From: Candidatus Gastranaerophilales bacterium
GTDB lineage: Bacteria; Cyanobacteriota; Vampirovibrionia; Gastranaerophilales; Gastranaerophilaceae
NCBI GenBank assembly: GCA_944324915.1
Contig: CALUYD010000003.1
Coordinates: 1-64,000 of the forward strand
Length of the DNA stretch: 64,000 nucleotides
Direction: 5' to 3'
Below are positions 8,449 to 17,805 of this stretch, piece by piece. The notes beneath the pieces were generated by a model. The model worked only from the letters and a program-made list of their open reading frames with translations, ran no database searches and had not been told where the DNA came from. Position 1 is the first letter of the stretch. The number at the start of each line of letters is the position of its first letter. The position numbers and the translations under genes were made by a program.

Positions 8449-10122
8449 ATGGGATTTAGAAACGAACAAATTAAACAACAAGTTAAAAACATGCCCAAAT
8501 TACCGGGGTGTTATCAATATTTTGACAAAAATAACGAACTAATTTACATAGGAAAAGCAAAAAATTTATATAATCGTGTAAATAGCTATTTTATGGGAGA
8601 TAAAAAAGACTCTCCAAAATTACAGGTAATGGTTCCTCAAATTGAGCGTGTTGAATGTATCGTTGTTAATTCTGAAATTGAAGCATTAATACTAGAAAAT
8701 GAACTAATTAAAAAACATAAACCTAAATATAATATTTTATTAAAAGATGATAAAAAATTCCCATATTTTTTAATCACAAAAGAAGATTATCCAAGAATTA
8801 TAGTTACAAGAAAAGCAAACAAAAACACTCTAAAAGGCAAATATTACGGTCCATATACAGATGCAAGAGCAATGTGGGCTACATTAGAAGTAATTAATAA
8901 ATTATTCCCAATTAAAAAATGTAATACTCCAAAATACAAAACAAGACCTTGCCTATATTATGATATAGGTCAATGTTGCGCACCTTGTCAAAAGAAAATA
9001 TCAACTCAAGAGTATAAAGAAATAATAAAAAATGCAGAATTATTCTTATCAGGAAAAAGAAAAGAATTAATTAAAACACTAAAAAAAGAAATGGAAAAGG
9101 CAAGCTCTAAACAAGAATTTGAAAAAGCACTTTTATATAGAAACAGTATCAATGATATTGAAAAAACACTCGAAAAACAAAGCGTTGTCTTTGAATCTAC
9201 AAGAGCAAACTATGATTATATAGCAACTGCAAATTCTTCAAATTTAATTTGTTTAAGTTTATTACAAATAAGACAGGGGCGCTTAATTAACAAAAAAGAT
9301 TTTTCTTTCACTCAATTACTAAATGAAAATGATGATTATGATGAAATAATTCAAAGTGCTATAAGAGAATATTATACAATGCTAAATGACGAAGAATTGC
9401 CATCAAAAATCATATTATCAGACACATTTGGCGATATTGAATTATATAAAAAATGGCTCTCATTAAGGCTCAAAAAAGAAGTTAATATCATAAAAGCAAC
9501 AACAAAAATAGACAAAGAATTATTATCATTGACTCAAAAAAATGCTAATTTCAACCTTGAATCTCAAAAATTAAAAGAACTTGCAAATATTCAAAATGAT
9601 TACAATGAAGTAGGTTCATACATTCAAGAAAAATTAAAACTCACAAAATTCCCTCACACAATAGAATGTTACGATATTTCACACATTCAAGGAACAAACA
9701 CGGTAGCATCCGGTGTCTATTTTGAAAACGGTCAGCCAAAAAAATCAAAATATAGAAAATATAAACTAAAAACCATTCAAAAAGGCGAAGTTGACGATTT
9801 TAAATCCATGAGAGAAATATTATCAAGAAGATTTAAAAGGATTAAACAAGGTCAAATTGAAGCACCTGATTTAATCATAATTGACGGTGGCAAAGGTCAG
9901 CTTTCTTCTGTTGTACAAATTATGAAAGAATTTGAGCTAAAACTAAATATAGTTTCATTAGCAAAAAGAGAAGAGGAAGTATTTTTGCCTAATAAATCTG
10001 AACCTGTAATATTTGCGCTAAATAGCCCCGCTCTACAATTATTCCAAAGAATAAGAGATGAAGCACACAGATTTGCAATAACATTCCACAGACAATTAAG
10101 AAGCAAGAGTATGCTTGAATAA
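8449..10122 (+). CDS. uvrC: UvrABC excinuclease subunit C, no C-terminal HhH domain
   Basis: UvrC makes both incisions in nucleotide excision repair. The GIY-YIG nuclease is at the N-terminus (residues 18-95, YIGKAKNLYNR with Arg43), a Cys cluster CLYYDIGQCCAPC near 170, a UVR motif around 205-240, and the RNase H-like nuclease with Asp409 (CYDISH), Asp479 (IIDGGKGQ) and His540 (RDEAHRF). The protein stops at residue 557, right after the nuclease, so the (HhH)2 DNA-binding domain of about 50 residues is missing. Only 63 bases separate the stop from tRNA-Cys, and they encode no HhH in any frame. TATTAT ends six bases before the ATG and no ribosome site is visible. uvrB is at 12.8-14.8 kb. Confidence 0.92.
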   Translation: MGFRNEQIKQQVKNMPKLPGCYQYFDKNNELIYIGKAKNLYNRVNSYFMGDKKDSPKLQVMVPQIERVECIVVNSEIEALILENELIKKHKPKYNILLKDDKKFPYFLITKEDYPRIIVTRKANKNTLKGKYYGPYTDARAMWATLEVINKLFPIKKCNTPKYKTRPCLYYDIGQCCAPCQKKISTQEYKEIIKNAELFLSGKRKELIKTLKKEMEKASSKQEFEKALLYRNSINDIEKTLEKQSVVFESTRANYDYIATANSSNLICLSLLQIRQGRLINKKDFSFTQLLNENDDYDEIIQSAIREYYTMLNDEELPSKIILSDTFGDIELYKKWLSLRLKKEVNIIKATTKIDKELLSLTQKNANFNLESQKLKELANIQNDYNEVGSYIQEKLKLTKFPHTIECYDISHIQGTNTVASGVYFENGQPKKSKYRKYKLKTIQKGEVDDFKSMREILSRRFKRIKQGQIEAPDLIIIDGGKGQLSSVVQIMKEFELKLNIVSLAKREEEVFLPNKSEPVIFALNSPALQLFQRIRDEAHRFAITFHRQLRSKSMLE

Positions 10123-10144
10123 GACTTATTAGCTCATCATCTAC

Positions 10145-10172
10145 TTGACAAAAATCATTTATCTAATACCAT
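10145..10172 (+). promoter_or_regulatory. Promoter of tRNA-Cys
   Basis: A consensus TTGACA (10145-10150) is followed after 16 bp by TACCAT (10167-10172). The start of transcription would fall near 10179, about seven bases ahead of the mature tRNA. Confidence 0.55.
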
Positions 10173-10185
10173 AGAATAAGGTCAA

Positions 10186-10256
10186 GGCGACATGGCCAAG
10201 TGGTAAGGCAGGAGCCTGCAAAGCTCTTATCCCCAGTTCGAATCTGGGTGTCGCCT
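10186..10256 (+). tRNA. tRNA-Cys (GCA)
   Basis: This is a 71-nt cloverleaf with acceptor GGCGACA/TGTCGCC, loop CTGCAAA giving anticodon GCA, T-arm CCCAGTTCGAATCTGGG, and discriminator T as usual for Cys. CCA is not encoded, unlike the fMet and Leu tRNAs in this window, so CCA must be added enzymatically. The acceptor arm runs straight into a run of T (10256-10263), which may also stop transcription. Confidence 0.95.
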
Positions 10257-10273
10257 TTTTTTTATTGCAAATT

Positions 10274-11686
10274 TTACATAACGTGCTTCATAATTTCATA
10301 TTCATCATCTTTTACAATTTGAGCAGGATATCCTGCATGATGAATTTTTGGCAACAACCAATCAGCACTATAACTAACTAATTCCGGATTATCATCATCA
10401 GTGTCAACACAAATAAATGTTAATTTTCCGTCCTTATCTTTCTTATAATCAATAACGGTTATTTCATGTCCATTTGTAACTTTATTCGGCTTGCCATCAA
10501 CTTTAGGATCATAATTTTCCCTCAAAGTTGCCCCTGAAGTTTCATTTGTTAATACATAGCCCAAAATAACATCATCACCGGAATCCAGCGTTTGAGTAAT
10601 ATGTTTTGCAATTGTATCTAGAGAACAATTATAGCCTACAAGATTTTGCTCATCATCAACTTGATGATAAACTAATGACGTTATTTCTTTATTTTTTATT
10701 AAAGATTCAACAAATGTTTTTTCTACTTCAATTAAACCTTGAGGATTTTGGTTAAAATCGCCCCCACGAATGTCTGTTAAAGAATCATAAGTATTTTGAG
10801 AACCTAATTTCATAATAGCACTTTGAATTAATACATCAGCTACATTTCTTTCGCCAAAATCCCAATATTTACTTTGAACGCAAGCACGAGCCATAGCACC
10901 ATCATCTAAATCAACCTTAATTTTCATTTTATTAAAGCCATCAAAAGTTTTTTGAGCTTTTAGCAAATTAATTATTTTTAAAGCCTCAAGAGGGTTTTTT
11001 GATATTGATTTTAAATCAATATTTAAATCAAGGCTCATATCTTCACTCGATAATTTTGACACCCAACGAGCAAACTCGGCAGGATAACTATGTGCCATAT
11101 TAACCTCTAAAGATGCAGCAGCACAAGTACCGGATGCAACAACATCCATAGCACTAGGATTATATTTAACAGGGTTATTATTAGGAAGTCTTTTTATAAC
11201 CTCCGCCTTAATATTATCCGGAATATCCCCAAATGTTTGAGTAACATATTTAGGATGACAAATTAAGTCTAACACGTTAGTTATAATGACCGTACTATCC
11301 AAATTATAAGCTCTTTTTGTTGTAGCAATTGAATATAAATTATCTAAGACAGTTGAATTATCATGATTTGATTTAGATAATAATTTTCCTGTTTTTAATA
11401 AATATTCCAACTGTTGAATTGGTGTCATATTTGGAGAATTTTGACTTTTTGGAACATCCTTTAAAACTTCAATTAATTTTGAATATTTAACATATTCGCT
11501 CATTGAAAGAGTTTTATTTTTTTCAAGTTTAGATAACGTAGATATAGGTCTTGACACACCACCAAAGGAAACATCTGAACGACTTTCAGATTTAATAGAA
11601 TTTGTTTTTACACTCTTACCAGAACAATTTTGATTAATTGCTCTTGAATTAGGATAAATAGGACTTAATTTAATTTCCGGTATCAT
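10274..11686 (-). CDS. Candidate papain-like cysteine protease with VSFGG tag
   Basis: The 470-aa protein matches no family I can name. Residues 39-43 read VSFGG within a Ser/Asn-rich leader. Further on, SGTCAAASLE places Cys188 at the head of a small-residue helix, NGHEITVIDY places His407 before a beta-strand, and FICVDTDDD offers Asp428 or Asp430. This Cys...His-strand...Asp order is that of papain-fold (C39-like) proteases or transglutaminases. The reading is inference from motif order only. There is no signal peptide or membrane segment. ATG 11686 lacks a clear ribosome site. Monocistronic, converging with tRNA-Cys. Confidence 0.6.
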   Translation of the reverse strand: MIPEIKLSPIYPNSRAINQNCSGKSVKTNSIKSESRSDVSFGGVSRPISTLSKLEKNKTLSMSEYVKYSKLIEVLKDVPKSQNSPNMTPIQQLEYLLKTGKLLSKSNHDNSTVLDNLYSIATTKRAYNLDSTVIITNVLDLICHPKYVTQTFGDIPDNIKAEVIKRLPNNNPVKYNPSAMDVVASGTCAAASLEVNMAHSYPAEFARWVSKLSSEDMSLDLNIDLKSISKNPLEALKIINLLKAQKTFDGFNKMKIKVDLDDGAMARACVQSKYWDFGERNVADVLIQSAIMKLGSQNTYDSLTDIRGGDFNQNPQGLIEVEKTFVESLIKNKEITSLVYHQVDDEQNLVGYNCSLDTIAKHITQTLDSGDDVILGYVLTNETSGATLRENYDPKVDGKPNKVTNGHEITVIDYKKDKDGKLTFICVDTDDDNPELVSYSADWLLPKIHHAGYPAQIVKDDEYEIMKHVM

Positions 11687-11820
11687 TATCTGTGTTTCAA
11701 TTGCTACGTTATATATTTATAAAAACACGTAAAATAAAAAAAATGTTATTTTTTTTAAATTATATTAACACATTTTGATATTTAATATACAATTTAATTA
11801 TAACAGTTAGCGAGGGCAAA

Positions 11821-12789
11821 ATGATAAATACTCTACAAAATACAGATGTAATTAATGCAATTCACACAATAGATACTGAAATAAACGCACTAAACGAGCT
11901 TAAAACTCTTTTAGATGACAGTCTTACCAAAGCTCTAGATTTAATTGAACAAACAAAAGGAAGAGTTATCGTAACAGGCATGGGAAAATCAGGTCATATT
12001 GGTAAAAAAATTGCAGCATCACTAGCTTCAACAGGCACACCCTCGTTTTTTATGCATCCTGCTGAAGCAAGCCATGGCGACCTTGGAATGGTAACAAATG
12101 ATGATATAATCATTGCAATTTCAAATAGCGGTGAATCAAGAGAATTAATCGACATATTAAATTACTCAAAAAGATTTGGAATTAAATTAATTTCAATAAC
12201 AAAAAATCCTGATAGCTCGCTAGGCAAAGCAGGTGACATTGTATTAAGATTGCCATTATCAAAAGAAGCATGCCCATTAGGTTTAGCTCCAACTTCATCA
12301 ACTACTGCTACATTAGTCTTAGGCGATATTTTAACAGTTGCAATGATTGAGCGCAGAGGCTTTTCAAAAACTCAATTCAACCAAAGACACCCAGGAGGAA
12401 AACTTGGTTCAATTCTTCAAAAAGTAAAAGATATTATGCATACAGGCAACGAAATGCCAATTTTAAAAACAAATGCAACAATTAATGAAATAATACTTGA
12501 AATGACATCAAAAAGATTGGGCTGCGTTGGCTTTGTTAATGAAAACGGTGATTTCTGCGGTATGTTTACAGATGGCGATTTAAGAAGATGCATAAATAAA
12601 GACCTTAAAAACGCAAAAGCAATAGATATAATGACAAAAAATCCAATTACGGCAACAAAAGAGATGTTTGCATCAGAAGCAATTAAAATTTTAAACGAAA
12701 AGAAAATTACCAACCTTTTTGTTGTTGAAGATAATAAAGCAATTGGAGTTATCCATATCCATGATTTATTAAAATCCGGAGTTGCTTAA
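11821..12789 (+). CDS. kdsD: D-arabinose 5-phosphate isomerase (SIS + two CBS)
   Basis: The enzyme interconverts ribulose 5-phosphate and arabinose 5-phosphate, the first step to Kdo of LPS. The N-terminal SIS sugar-isomerase domain has [21 protein letters not shown] (residues 51-71), [12 protein letters not shown] and ISNSGES, and [15 protein letters not shown] is also a family signature. Two CBS domains follow (about 205-320). At 322 aa it has the normal length. GAGGG precedes ATG 11821. It ends head-on with uvrB, sharing TTAA (12786-12789). Presence of KdsD supports an outer membrane with Kdo. Confidence 0.92.
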   Translation: MINTLQNTDVINAIHTIDTEINALNELKTLLDDSLTKALDLIEQTKGRVIVTGMGKSGHIGKKIAASLASTGTPSFFMHPAEASHGDLGMVTNDDIIIAISNSGESRELIDILNYSKRFGIKLISITKNPDSSLGKAGDIVLRLPLSKEACPLGLAPTSSTTATLVLGDILTVAMIERRGFSKTQFNQRHPGGKLGSILQKVKDIMHTGNEMPILKTNATINEIILEMTSKRLGCVGFVNENGDFCGMFTDGDLRRCINKDLKNAKAIDIMTKNPITATKEMFASEAIKILNEKKITNLFVVEDNKAIGVIHIHDLLKSGVA

Positions 12790-14774
12790 TTAATAAGGCT
12801 TTTAATCTTTTTAATTTCATCTCTTAATTGAATTGCACGCTCAAAATCCAGCAATTTAGCAGCTTTATGCATATCTTTTTCAAGATTATCAAGCAATTTG
12901 CCTAAGTCTTTTGTTTGAACATTTAACTCAACCATTTGCTCTGCTACAACATCTTCAACACTTCGATAACTTTGAACTAATGACAATAAATTATTTTGAA
13001 TAGATTTTTTGACGGTTTTTGGAGTGATATTATTTGCTTTGTTGTATTCCATTTGAATATTTCTGCGTCTTTTTGTTTCTTCAATAGCCACATGCATGGA
13101 ATCCGTTATTTTATCAGCATACATAATAACTCTACCATTAACGTTTCTGGCACTTCTTCCTATGGTTTGAATTAATGATGTTTCGCACCTCAAAAAGCCT
13201 TCTTTATCAGCATCCATAATTGCAACCAAAGAAACTTCGGGAATATCAAGTCCTTCTCTTAAAAGATTTACACCAACGAGAATATCAAATTCGCCTAATC
13301 TTAAATCTCTAAGTATTTCAACGCGCTCAAGAGATTTTACTTCGCTATGCAAATATCTTACTTTCAAACCTTGATTTTGAAGATAATTTGTTAATTCTTC
13401 CGCCATTTTTTTAGTTAGAGTTGTAACTAAAACTCTATCACCTCTTTTTGTTGTTGTTTGAATTTCACCAATTAAATCGCTAACTTGACCAATTGTTGGT
13501 TTAACTTCAATTTCAGGGTCTAAAAGCCCTGTTGGTCTAATTATTTGCTCTACAATTTGCGCAGATTCTTTTTTCTCAAAATCAGATGGTGTTGCACTTA
13601 TAAAGATTTTTTGACCAATTTTTGAGTAAAATTCTTCAAAAGTTAAAGGTCTATTATCTTTAGCGCAAGGCAATCTAAAACCGAAATCAACAAGAACGTC
13701 TTTTCTTGCTCTATCTCCAAAATACATACCTTTTAATTGAGGAATAGTTACATGGGATTCATCAATTACAACTAAAAAATCGTCGCCAAAATAATCTAAT
13801 AAAGTTGCAGGAGGAGTTCCCTCTTTTCTTCTTTCGATAATTCGAGAATAATTTTCAATACCCGAACAATAGCCCATTTCTTTAATCATCTCAATATCAT
13901 AATTAACTCTTTGAGATAATCTTTGAGCTTCAACAATTTTATTTTCGTTTTTTAATTCAACTAATCTATCATTTAACTCTTTTCTAATTAAATCAAGAGT
14001 TTCATCCATTTCTTCATCATAAGATAAATAATGCACAGCTGGATAAATAACAATTTCAGATGGTTTTTCAAGTATTTCCCCTGTTAGAGCGTCTATTCTT
14101 GTGATTGATTCAATTTCATCTCCAAAAAAAGAAATTCTATTTATAACTTTTTCATAACTCGGCATAATTTCAATTACATCGCCACGAGCTCTAAAAGTGG
14201 AGCGTTTTAATTCAACATCATTTCTTTCATAACGAACGCCGACAAGGTAAGTTAATAAATCTTTTCTTGAAATCTCTTGACCTACAACTAAGGTGACTGT
14301 TCCTTTAAAATAATTCTCGGGTAAACCCAAACCATAAATACAAGAAACAGAAGCAACAACAATAACATCATCTCTTTCATAAAGACTTCTTGTAGTATTA
14401 TGTCTTAATCTATCTATTTCATCATTAATGGTTGCCGATTTTTCAATATAAGTATCAGTTCTTGGAATATATGCTTCAGGTTGATAATAATCATAATAAG
14501 AAATAAAATATTCAACCGCATTATTGGGAAAAAGCTCTTTAAATTCATTATATAATTGAGCTGCTAAAGTTTTATTATGAGCAATAACAAGTGTCGGTTT
14601 TTGGACTTTTTCAATTACATTTGCAATAGTAAAAGTTTTCCCAGAACCCGTAACACCTAATAAAGTTTGAGATTGCATGTCAGAATTAATCCCATCAACA
14701 AGAGCCTTAATTGCTTTTGGCTGGTCGCCTGATGGAGTCATATTTGATGCAATTTTAAACAAATTATGCTTCAT
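12786..14774 (-). CDS. uvrB: UvrABC excinuclease subunit B
   Basis: UvrB is the DNA-damage-verifying helicase-like subunit of nucleotide excision repair. The 662-aa product has Walker A GVTGSGKT (residues 40-47), the beta-hairpin region [20 protein letters not shown], Walker B VVIDESH, the motifs [14 protein letters not shown] and QTIGRSARN, and a C-terminal UVR motif ([17 protein letters not shown]) that contacts UvrC. It is complete. No ribosome site is visible, and TAAAAT (14781-14786) ends six bases before the ATG, so the mRNA may be leaderless. Confidence 0.95.
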   Translation of the reverse strand: MKHNLFKIASNMTPSGDQPKAIKALVDGINSDMQSQTLLGVTGSGKTFTIANVIEKVQKPTLVIAHNKTLAAQLYNEFKELFPNNAVEYFISYYDYYQPEAYIPRTDTYIEKSATINDEIDRLRHNTTRSLYERDDVIVVASVSCIYGLGLPENYFKGTVTLVVGQEISRKDLLTYLVGVRYERNDVELKRSTFRARGDVIEIMPSYEKVINRISFFGDEIESITRIDALTGEILEKPSEIVIYPAVHYLSYDEEMDETLDLIRKELNDRLVELKNENKIVEAQRLSQRVNYDIEMIKEMGYCSGIENYSRIIERRKEGTPPATLLDYFGDDFLVVIDESHVTIPQLKGMYFGDRARKDVLVDFGFRLPCAKDNRPLTFEEFYSKIGQKIFISATPSDFEKKESAQIVEQIIRPTGLLDPEIEVKPTIGQVSDLIGEIQTTTKRGDRVLVTTLTKKMAEELTNYLQNQGLKVRYLHSEVKSLERVEILRDLRLGEFDILVGVNLLREGLDIPEVSLVAIMDADKEGFLRCETSLIQTIGRSARNVNGRVIMYADKITDSMHVAIEETKRRRNIQMEYNKANNITPKTVKKSIQNNLLSLVQSYRSVEDVVAEQMVELNVQTKDLGKLLDNLEKDMHKAAKLLDFERAIQLRDEIKKIKSLIN

Positions 14775-14862
14775 AATTAAATTTTAACATACACAATTTA
14801 CAAATAAGCAATTTTTAATATTCAGTAGTTTTATAGAACCATAAAATAGAAAGGTGTCCAAA

Positions 14863-16374
14863 ATGAGTATTAATTCAATAAGCGGCAATCAAATTACAGG
14901 CGTTAAAAACGACCGAAAAAATTACAAATTCAAAAATATAAAAATCAAAGAAAAAGGACTTGCAAGAACAATATATGCACCACAAAAATTACAATTAGAA
15001 TATTTTCGAAGCATAAGATATAACCCGCGCTCAGCATTTTTACACGACCCAAGAACCAGACAAGCACAAAAACTTGCAACACTAAATACAAATCCTTATA
15101 TATATAACGGTCTAAGATTAACGGGAGAAATAGGCATATCCTGCACAGATTGGGCAGATGAAAGATGTTTTGAATATGAATCACATAAATATCTAAATGA
15201 CAACAACAGAAGAATTAGTGCAAAAGTTATAGATATGTCAATTCCAAATAACAGAGTTAACTTTGAAAAAATTGAAGAAGCTAAATCTCGTATAATATCA
15301 AACTCCGATTTTAGAGCAAAATATAACATTAACGAATACGATTTTAGAAGATATTGCAATGCAGGACTTTTAGAAAGATTTCAATTGCCTGACAAAAAAA
15401 CAGGAGAAATGGTAAGATTAGGAATAATTGACCCAACTACACCTACAAACCAAGCAGGCATTCAAAGATACGAAGCAATCACACCTAAAAAAGGTGAAAT
15501 TTTTAATAGAGTTAATGATGAAAATAATTTAATTTGGAAAGAAAACAAAACTCCAATATACTTAAACTCAAAAGAACTATCTGAACTTGGCTTTGGAAGC
15601 CCAAGACATACAATAGAACTAGTCGAAAAAGGTTATTATAAAGGTGCAGTAAAAACTGCTCGAAATACAAAAGGGCAAACAGTAAAATTAGCATATATCG
15701 ATGTAAACGATATGCGAACAAGACTAAGACTAGAAAAAGAAAGAGATAGATTCTCCCCAACAACAAAAGATATTGCAGATGCATACAATATTGATATATT
15801 TAAAATTGAAGATGCAATAATAGCTGGCGAAATTGATATTATCAAAGAAAAAGTATTTAATACCGACACAAACTATGCAAGAATTAATTTAACTAATCCA
15901 AAAAATGCCGCAGGAATTGACAAGCTACTTTTCGAAAAAAGAATAGAAGAAGAACTTATAAAAGAACAAAAATTAATCAAAAGAAGCATGCAAGGATTAC
16001 GCGCTAAATTATCTTGGCATTTTAGTCCTAAAACAAGAAATGCAGCAGGATACGCTTACGATATGAATGAAAGAATAAAATCAATCGAAAGAGAAGAACA
16101 AGAACTAATTGATACATTTGAAAATCCAAATACAGAATATAGCAAAAAAGAAGAAATAAAAGAAAGACTTAAAGAAGTACAAGCTCAAAAAGATCTTGAA
16201 CTAAGAAGAATATTCAAATATATGTGGACTATCGCAGGAGTAGACGAATATAAACAAGCACATCAAAAAGCAAAAGAAATAATCGAGCTCATAAACACAA
16301 AAGGAATAGAAGCAATCGATGACGAAGAAATTTTGCAAATCTGCTTTGAATATTTGCCTAGCCTAGCTCAATAG
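14863..16374 (+). CDS. Unknown protein with three HTH-like repeats
   Basis: The 503-aa, Lys/Arg/Glu-rich protein has no named family. ATG 14863 is preferred over GTG 14854 because the AAAGG site is correctly spaced only for the former. By eye three similar modules lie at about 147-201, 232-286 and 299-353. Each has a short helix pair ending in (A/E)(G/K)G with a hydrophobic residue, a polar hairpin, then an (R/K)LxxID-like strand and a further helix, like winged-helix DNA-binding units of the excisionase/MerR type. The last 100 residues form a charged coiled coil (IKSIEREEQELIDTF). The repeat reading is inference. It converges with proC (17-base overlap). Confidence 0.6.
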   Translation: MSINSISGNQITGVKNDRKNYKFKNIKIKEKGLARTIYAPQKLQLEYFRSIRYNPRSAFLHDPRTRQAQKLATLNTNPYIYNGLRLTGEIGISCTDWADERCFEYESHKYLNDNNRRISAKVIDMSIPNNRVNFEKIEEAKSRIISNSDFRAKYNINEYDFRRYCNAGLLERFQLPDKKTGEMVRLGIIDPTTPTNQAGIQRYEAITPKKGEIFNRVNDENNLIWKENKTPIYLNSKELSELGFGSPRHTIELVEKGYYKGAVKTARNTKGQTVKLAYIDVNDMRTRLRLEKERDRFSPTTKDIADAYNIDIFKIEDAIIAGEIDIIKEKVFNTDTNYARINLTNPKNAAGIDKLLFEKRIEEELIKEQKLIKRSMQGLRAKLSWHFSPKTRNAAGYAYDMNERIKSIEREEQELIDTFENPNTEYSKKEEIKERLKEVQAQKDLELRRIFKYMWTIAGVDEYKQAHQKAKEIIELINTKGIEAIDDEEILQICFEYLPSLAQ

Positions 16375-17173
16375 CTTTTTTCATAGTATCATGAATTGTT
16401 TTATCTAAAATTTCTTCAATATCAGAATTATTCAATACATTATTTCCAACCTCGGTGCAACCGCCCGGGGTTGTAACATTTTTAATTAGTTTTTCAATAT
16501 CATAATCATTTTCAAACACCATTTCAGCACTACCCAATGCAGTTTGAGTTGACAACAGCAAGGCATCATTTTTATTTAAACCAAGTTTTGTAGCGGAATT
16601 TGCCATAAGCTCAATTATTTTGAAATAAAATGCAGGGCCTGAACCTGATAGAGCAGTAATAATATCTATTTTATCTTCTGTTGTTTTAATAACTTTGCCG
16701 CAATTTGACATCAAATTAAAAGCAAAATCTAATTCATCATCAGATATATCTTGATTAGCACAAATTGCACTCATCCCTTTTTGTACAAGTGCCGGAGTAT
16801 TTGGCATAATTCGAATTACTTTTGCATTTTTGATATATTTTAAATATTTTTGTATTTTAACTCCCGCCAAAATAGATAAAATTAGATGATTGTTATAGAA
16901 TTCCTTCATTTCAGACAAAACTTCGCCAACAACAAAAGGCTTAACCGCAAGTAAAATAACGTCACAATATTCCATTAATTCTTTTATTGAATATGCTTCA
17001 CGAAAACCGTATTCACGACATAAAGCACCTGAATGCTCCATATTAACATCATAAACACAAATATCATCAGCTGATAAAAACTTGTGTCGGCTAATTCCGC
17101 CCAAGATTGCACTAGCCATTTTTCCACAACCAATTACACCTAACTTAACATCATCTTTAACAAATGCGCACAT
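16358..17173 (-). CDS. proC: Pyrroline-5-carboxylate reductase
   Basis: The enzyme makes the last step of proline synthesis, reducing pyrroline-5-carboxylate with NAD(P)H. The 271-aa product shows GVIGCGKMASAILGG (residues 12-26), the AVKPFV loop, RIMPNTPALVQKGMSA, and the C-terminal signature TALSGSGPAF followed by VTTPGGCTEVG. The length is standard. An AGGTG site precedes ATG 17173. It diverges from rpmH, sharing a 99-base intergenic region, and its 3' end overlaps the convergent HTH-repeat gene. Confidence 0.93.
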   Translation of the reverse strand: MCAFVKDDVKLGVIGCGKMASAILGGISRHKFLSADDICVYDVNMEHSGALCREYGFREAYSIKELMEYCDVILLAVKPFVVGEVLSEMKEFYNNHLILSILAGVKIQKYLKYIKNAKVIRIMPNTPALVQKGMSAICANQDISDDELDFAFNLMSNCGKVIKTTEDKIDIITALSGSGPAFYFKIIELMANSATKLGLNKNDALLLSTQTALGSAEMVFENDYDIEKLIKNVTTPGGCTEVGNNVLNNSDIEEILDKTIHDTMKKAIELG

Positions 17174-17177
17174 ATTC

Positions 17178-17206
17178 TTGACACCTCATTTTGTCTAATA
17201 TAGTAT
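17178..17206 (+). promoter_or_regulatory. Promoter for rpmH-rnpA
   Basis: TTGACA (17178-17183) is separated by 17 bp from TAGTAT (17201-17206). Transcription would begin near 17213 with a leader of about 60 bases. The -35 box lies next to the start of divergent proC, so the two genes may interfere with each other. Assigned by consensus only. Confidence 0.5.
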
Positions 17207-17272
17207 AGTAAATACCGATATTGATATAAAAGTCAAGAACTTATTAAAACGTAATCACAAGGAGAAAATAAA

Positions 17273-17425
17273 ATGCGTCGTACTTTAGAAGGTACTAAAA
17301 GAAAAAGACAAAACGTAAGCGGTTTTAGAGCTAGAATGGCTACAAAAAACGGCAGACGAGTAATCAATGCAAGACGTGCAAAAGGTCGTCATAAAGTAGC
17401 AATCACAGCTAAGAACCGTGCTTAA
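17273..17425 (+). CDS. rpmH: 50S ribosomal protein bL34
   Basis: The 50-aa, highly basic product begins [13 protein letters not shown] and contains the family pattern GFRARM.T..GR.VI..RR.KGR. The MRRTLEGT opening is the form seen in cyanobacteria, in place of MKRTFQPS. AAGGAG sits ahead of ATG 17273. The next gene, rnpA, starts inside its last codons, the usual rpmH-rnpA pairing. Confidence 0.95.
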   Translation: MRRTLEGTKRKRQNVSGFRARMATKNGRRVINARRAKGRHKVAITAKNRA

Positions 17426-17786
17426 GAAAGAAAACAGACTTAAAAAAAGAAGCTCTTACGCTGCAACATATAACAACAACAATATCTTTAAAAATGACTT
17501 AATAGTAGCGTATGTAGGAAAAACAAAAACAGACAAAAACTGCCCCACTAAGGTAGGTTTTGTTGTTTCTAAAAAAATACACAAAAGAGCCACCAAAAGA
17601 AACAGAATTAAAAGACTAATGAGAGAAAATATTCGTCTTATGATAAAAAATTCCGAATTAGTCGAGATAAATAACTACCAAAGTCTGATATTTGTAGCTA
17701 AAAAAAATATATTATACAAAAATTTTGAAGAAATTCGTAACACAATCTTAATATTGATGGATAAAATAGCAAATAAAAATATTTAG
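17418..17786 (+). CDS. rnpA: Ribonuclease P protein component
   Basis: The basic 122-aa protein assists the RNase P ribozyme in trimming tRNA 5' ends. It shows the family signature [22 protein letters not shown] (about residues 42-63). The start is GTG 17418, overlapping rpmH by eight bases, so translation is probably coupled. yidD and yidC, which usually follow, are not here; the next gene is a P-loop kinase. Confidence 0.93.
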   Translation: MLKKENRLKKRSSYAATYNNNNIFKNDLIVAYVGKTKTDKNCPTKVGFVVSKKIHKRATKRNRIKRLMRENIRLMIKNSELVEINNYQSLIFVAKKNILYKNFEEIRNTILILMDKIANKNI

Positions 17787-17805
17787 AATTATTATATAAA
17801 CTACA

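Noticed and set aside
10100-10185. Frameshifted continuation of uvrC
   Set aside because: I read the 63 bases after the stop in the other frames and found no HhH-like residues; the promoter of tRNA-Cys occupies the space.
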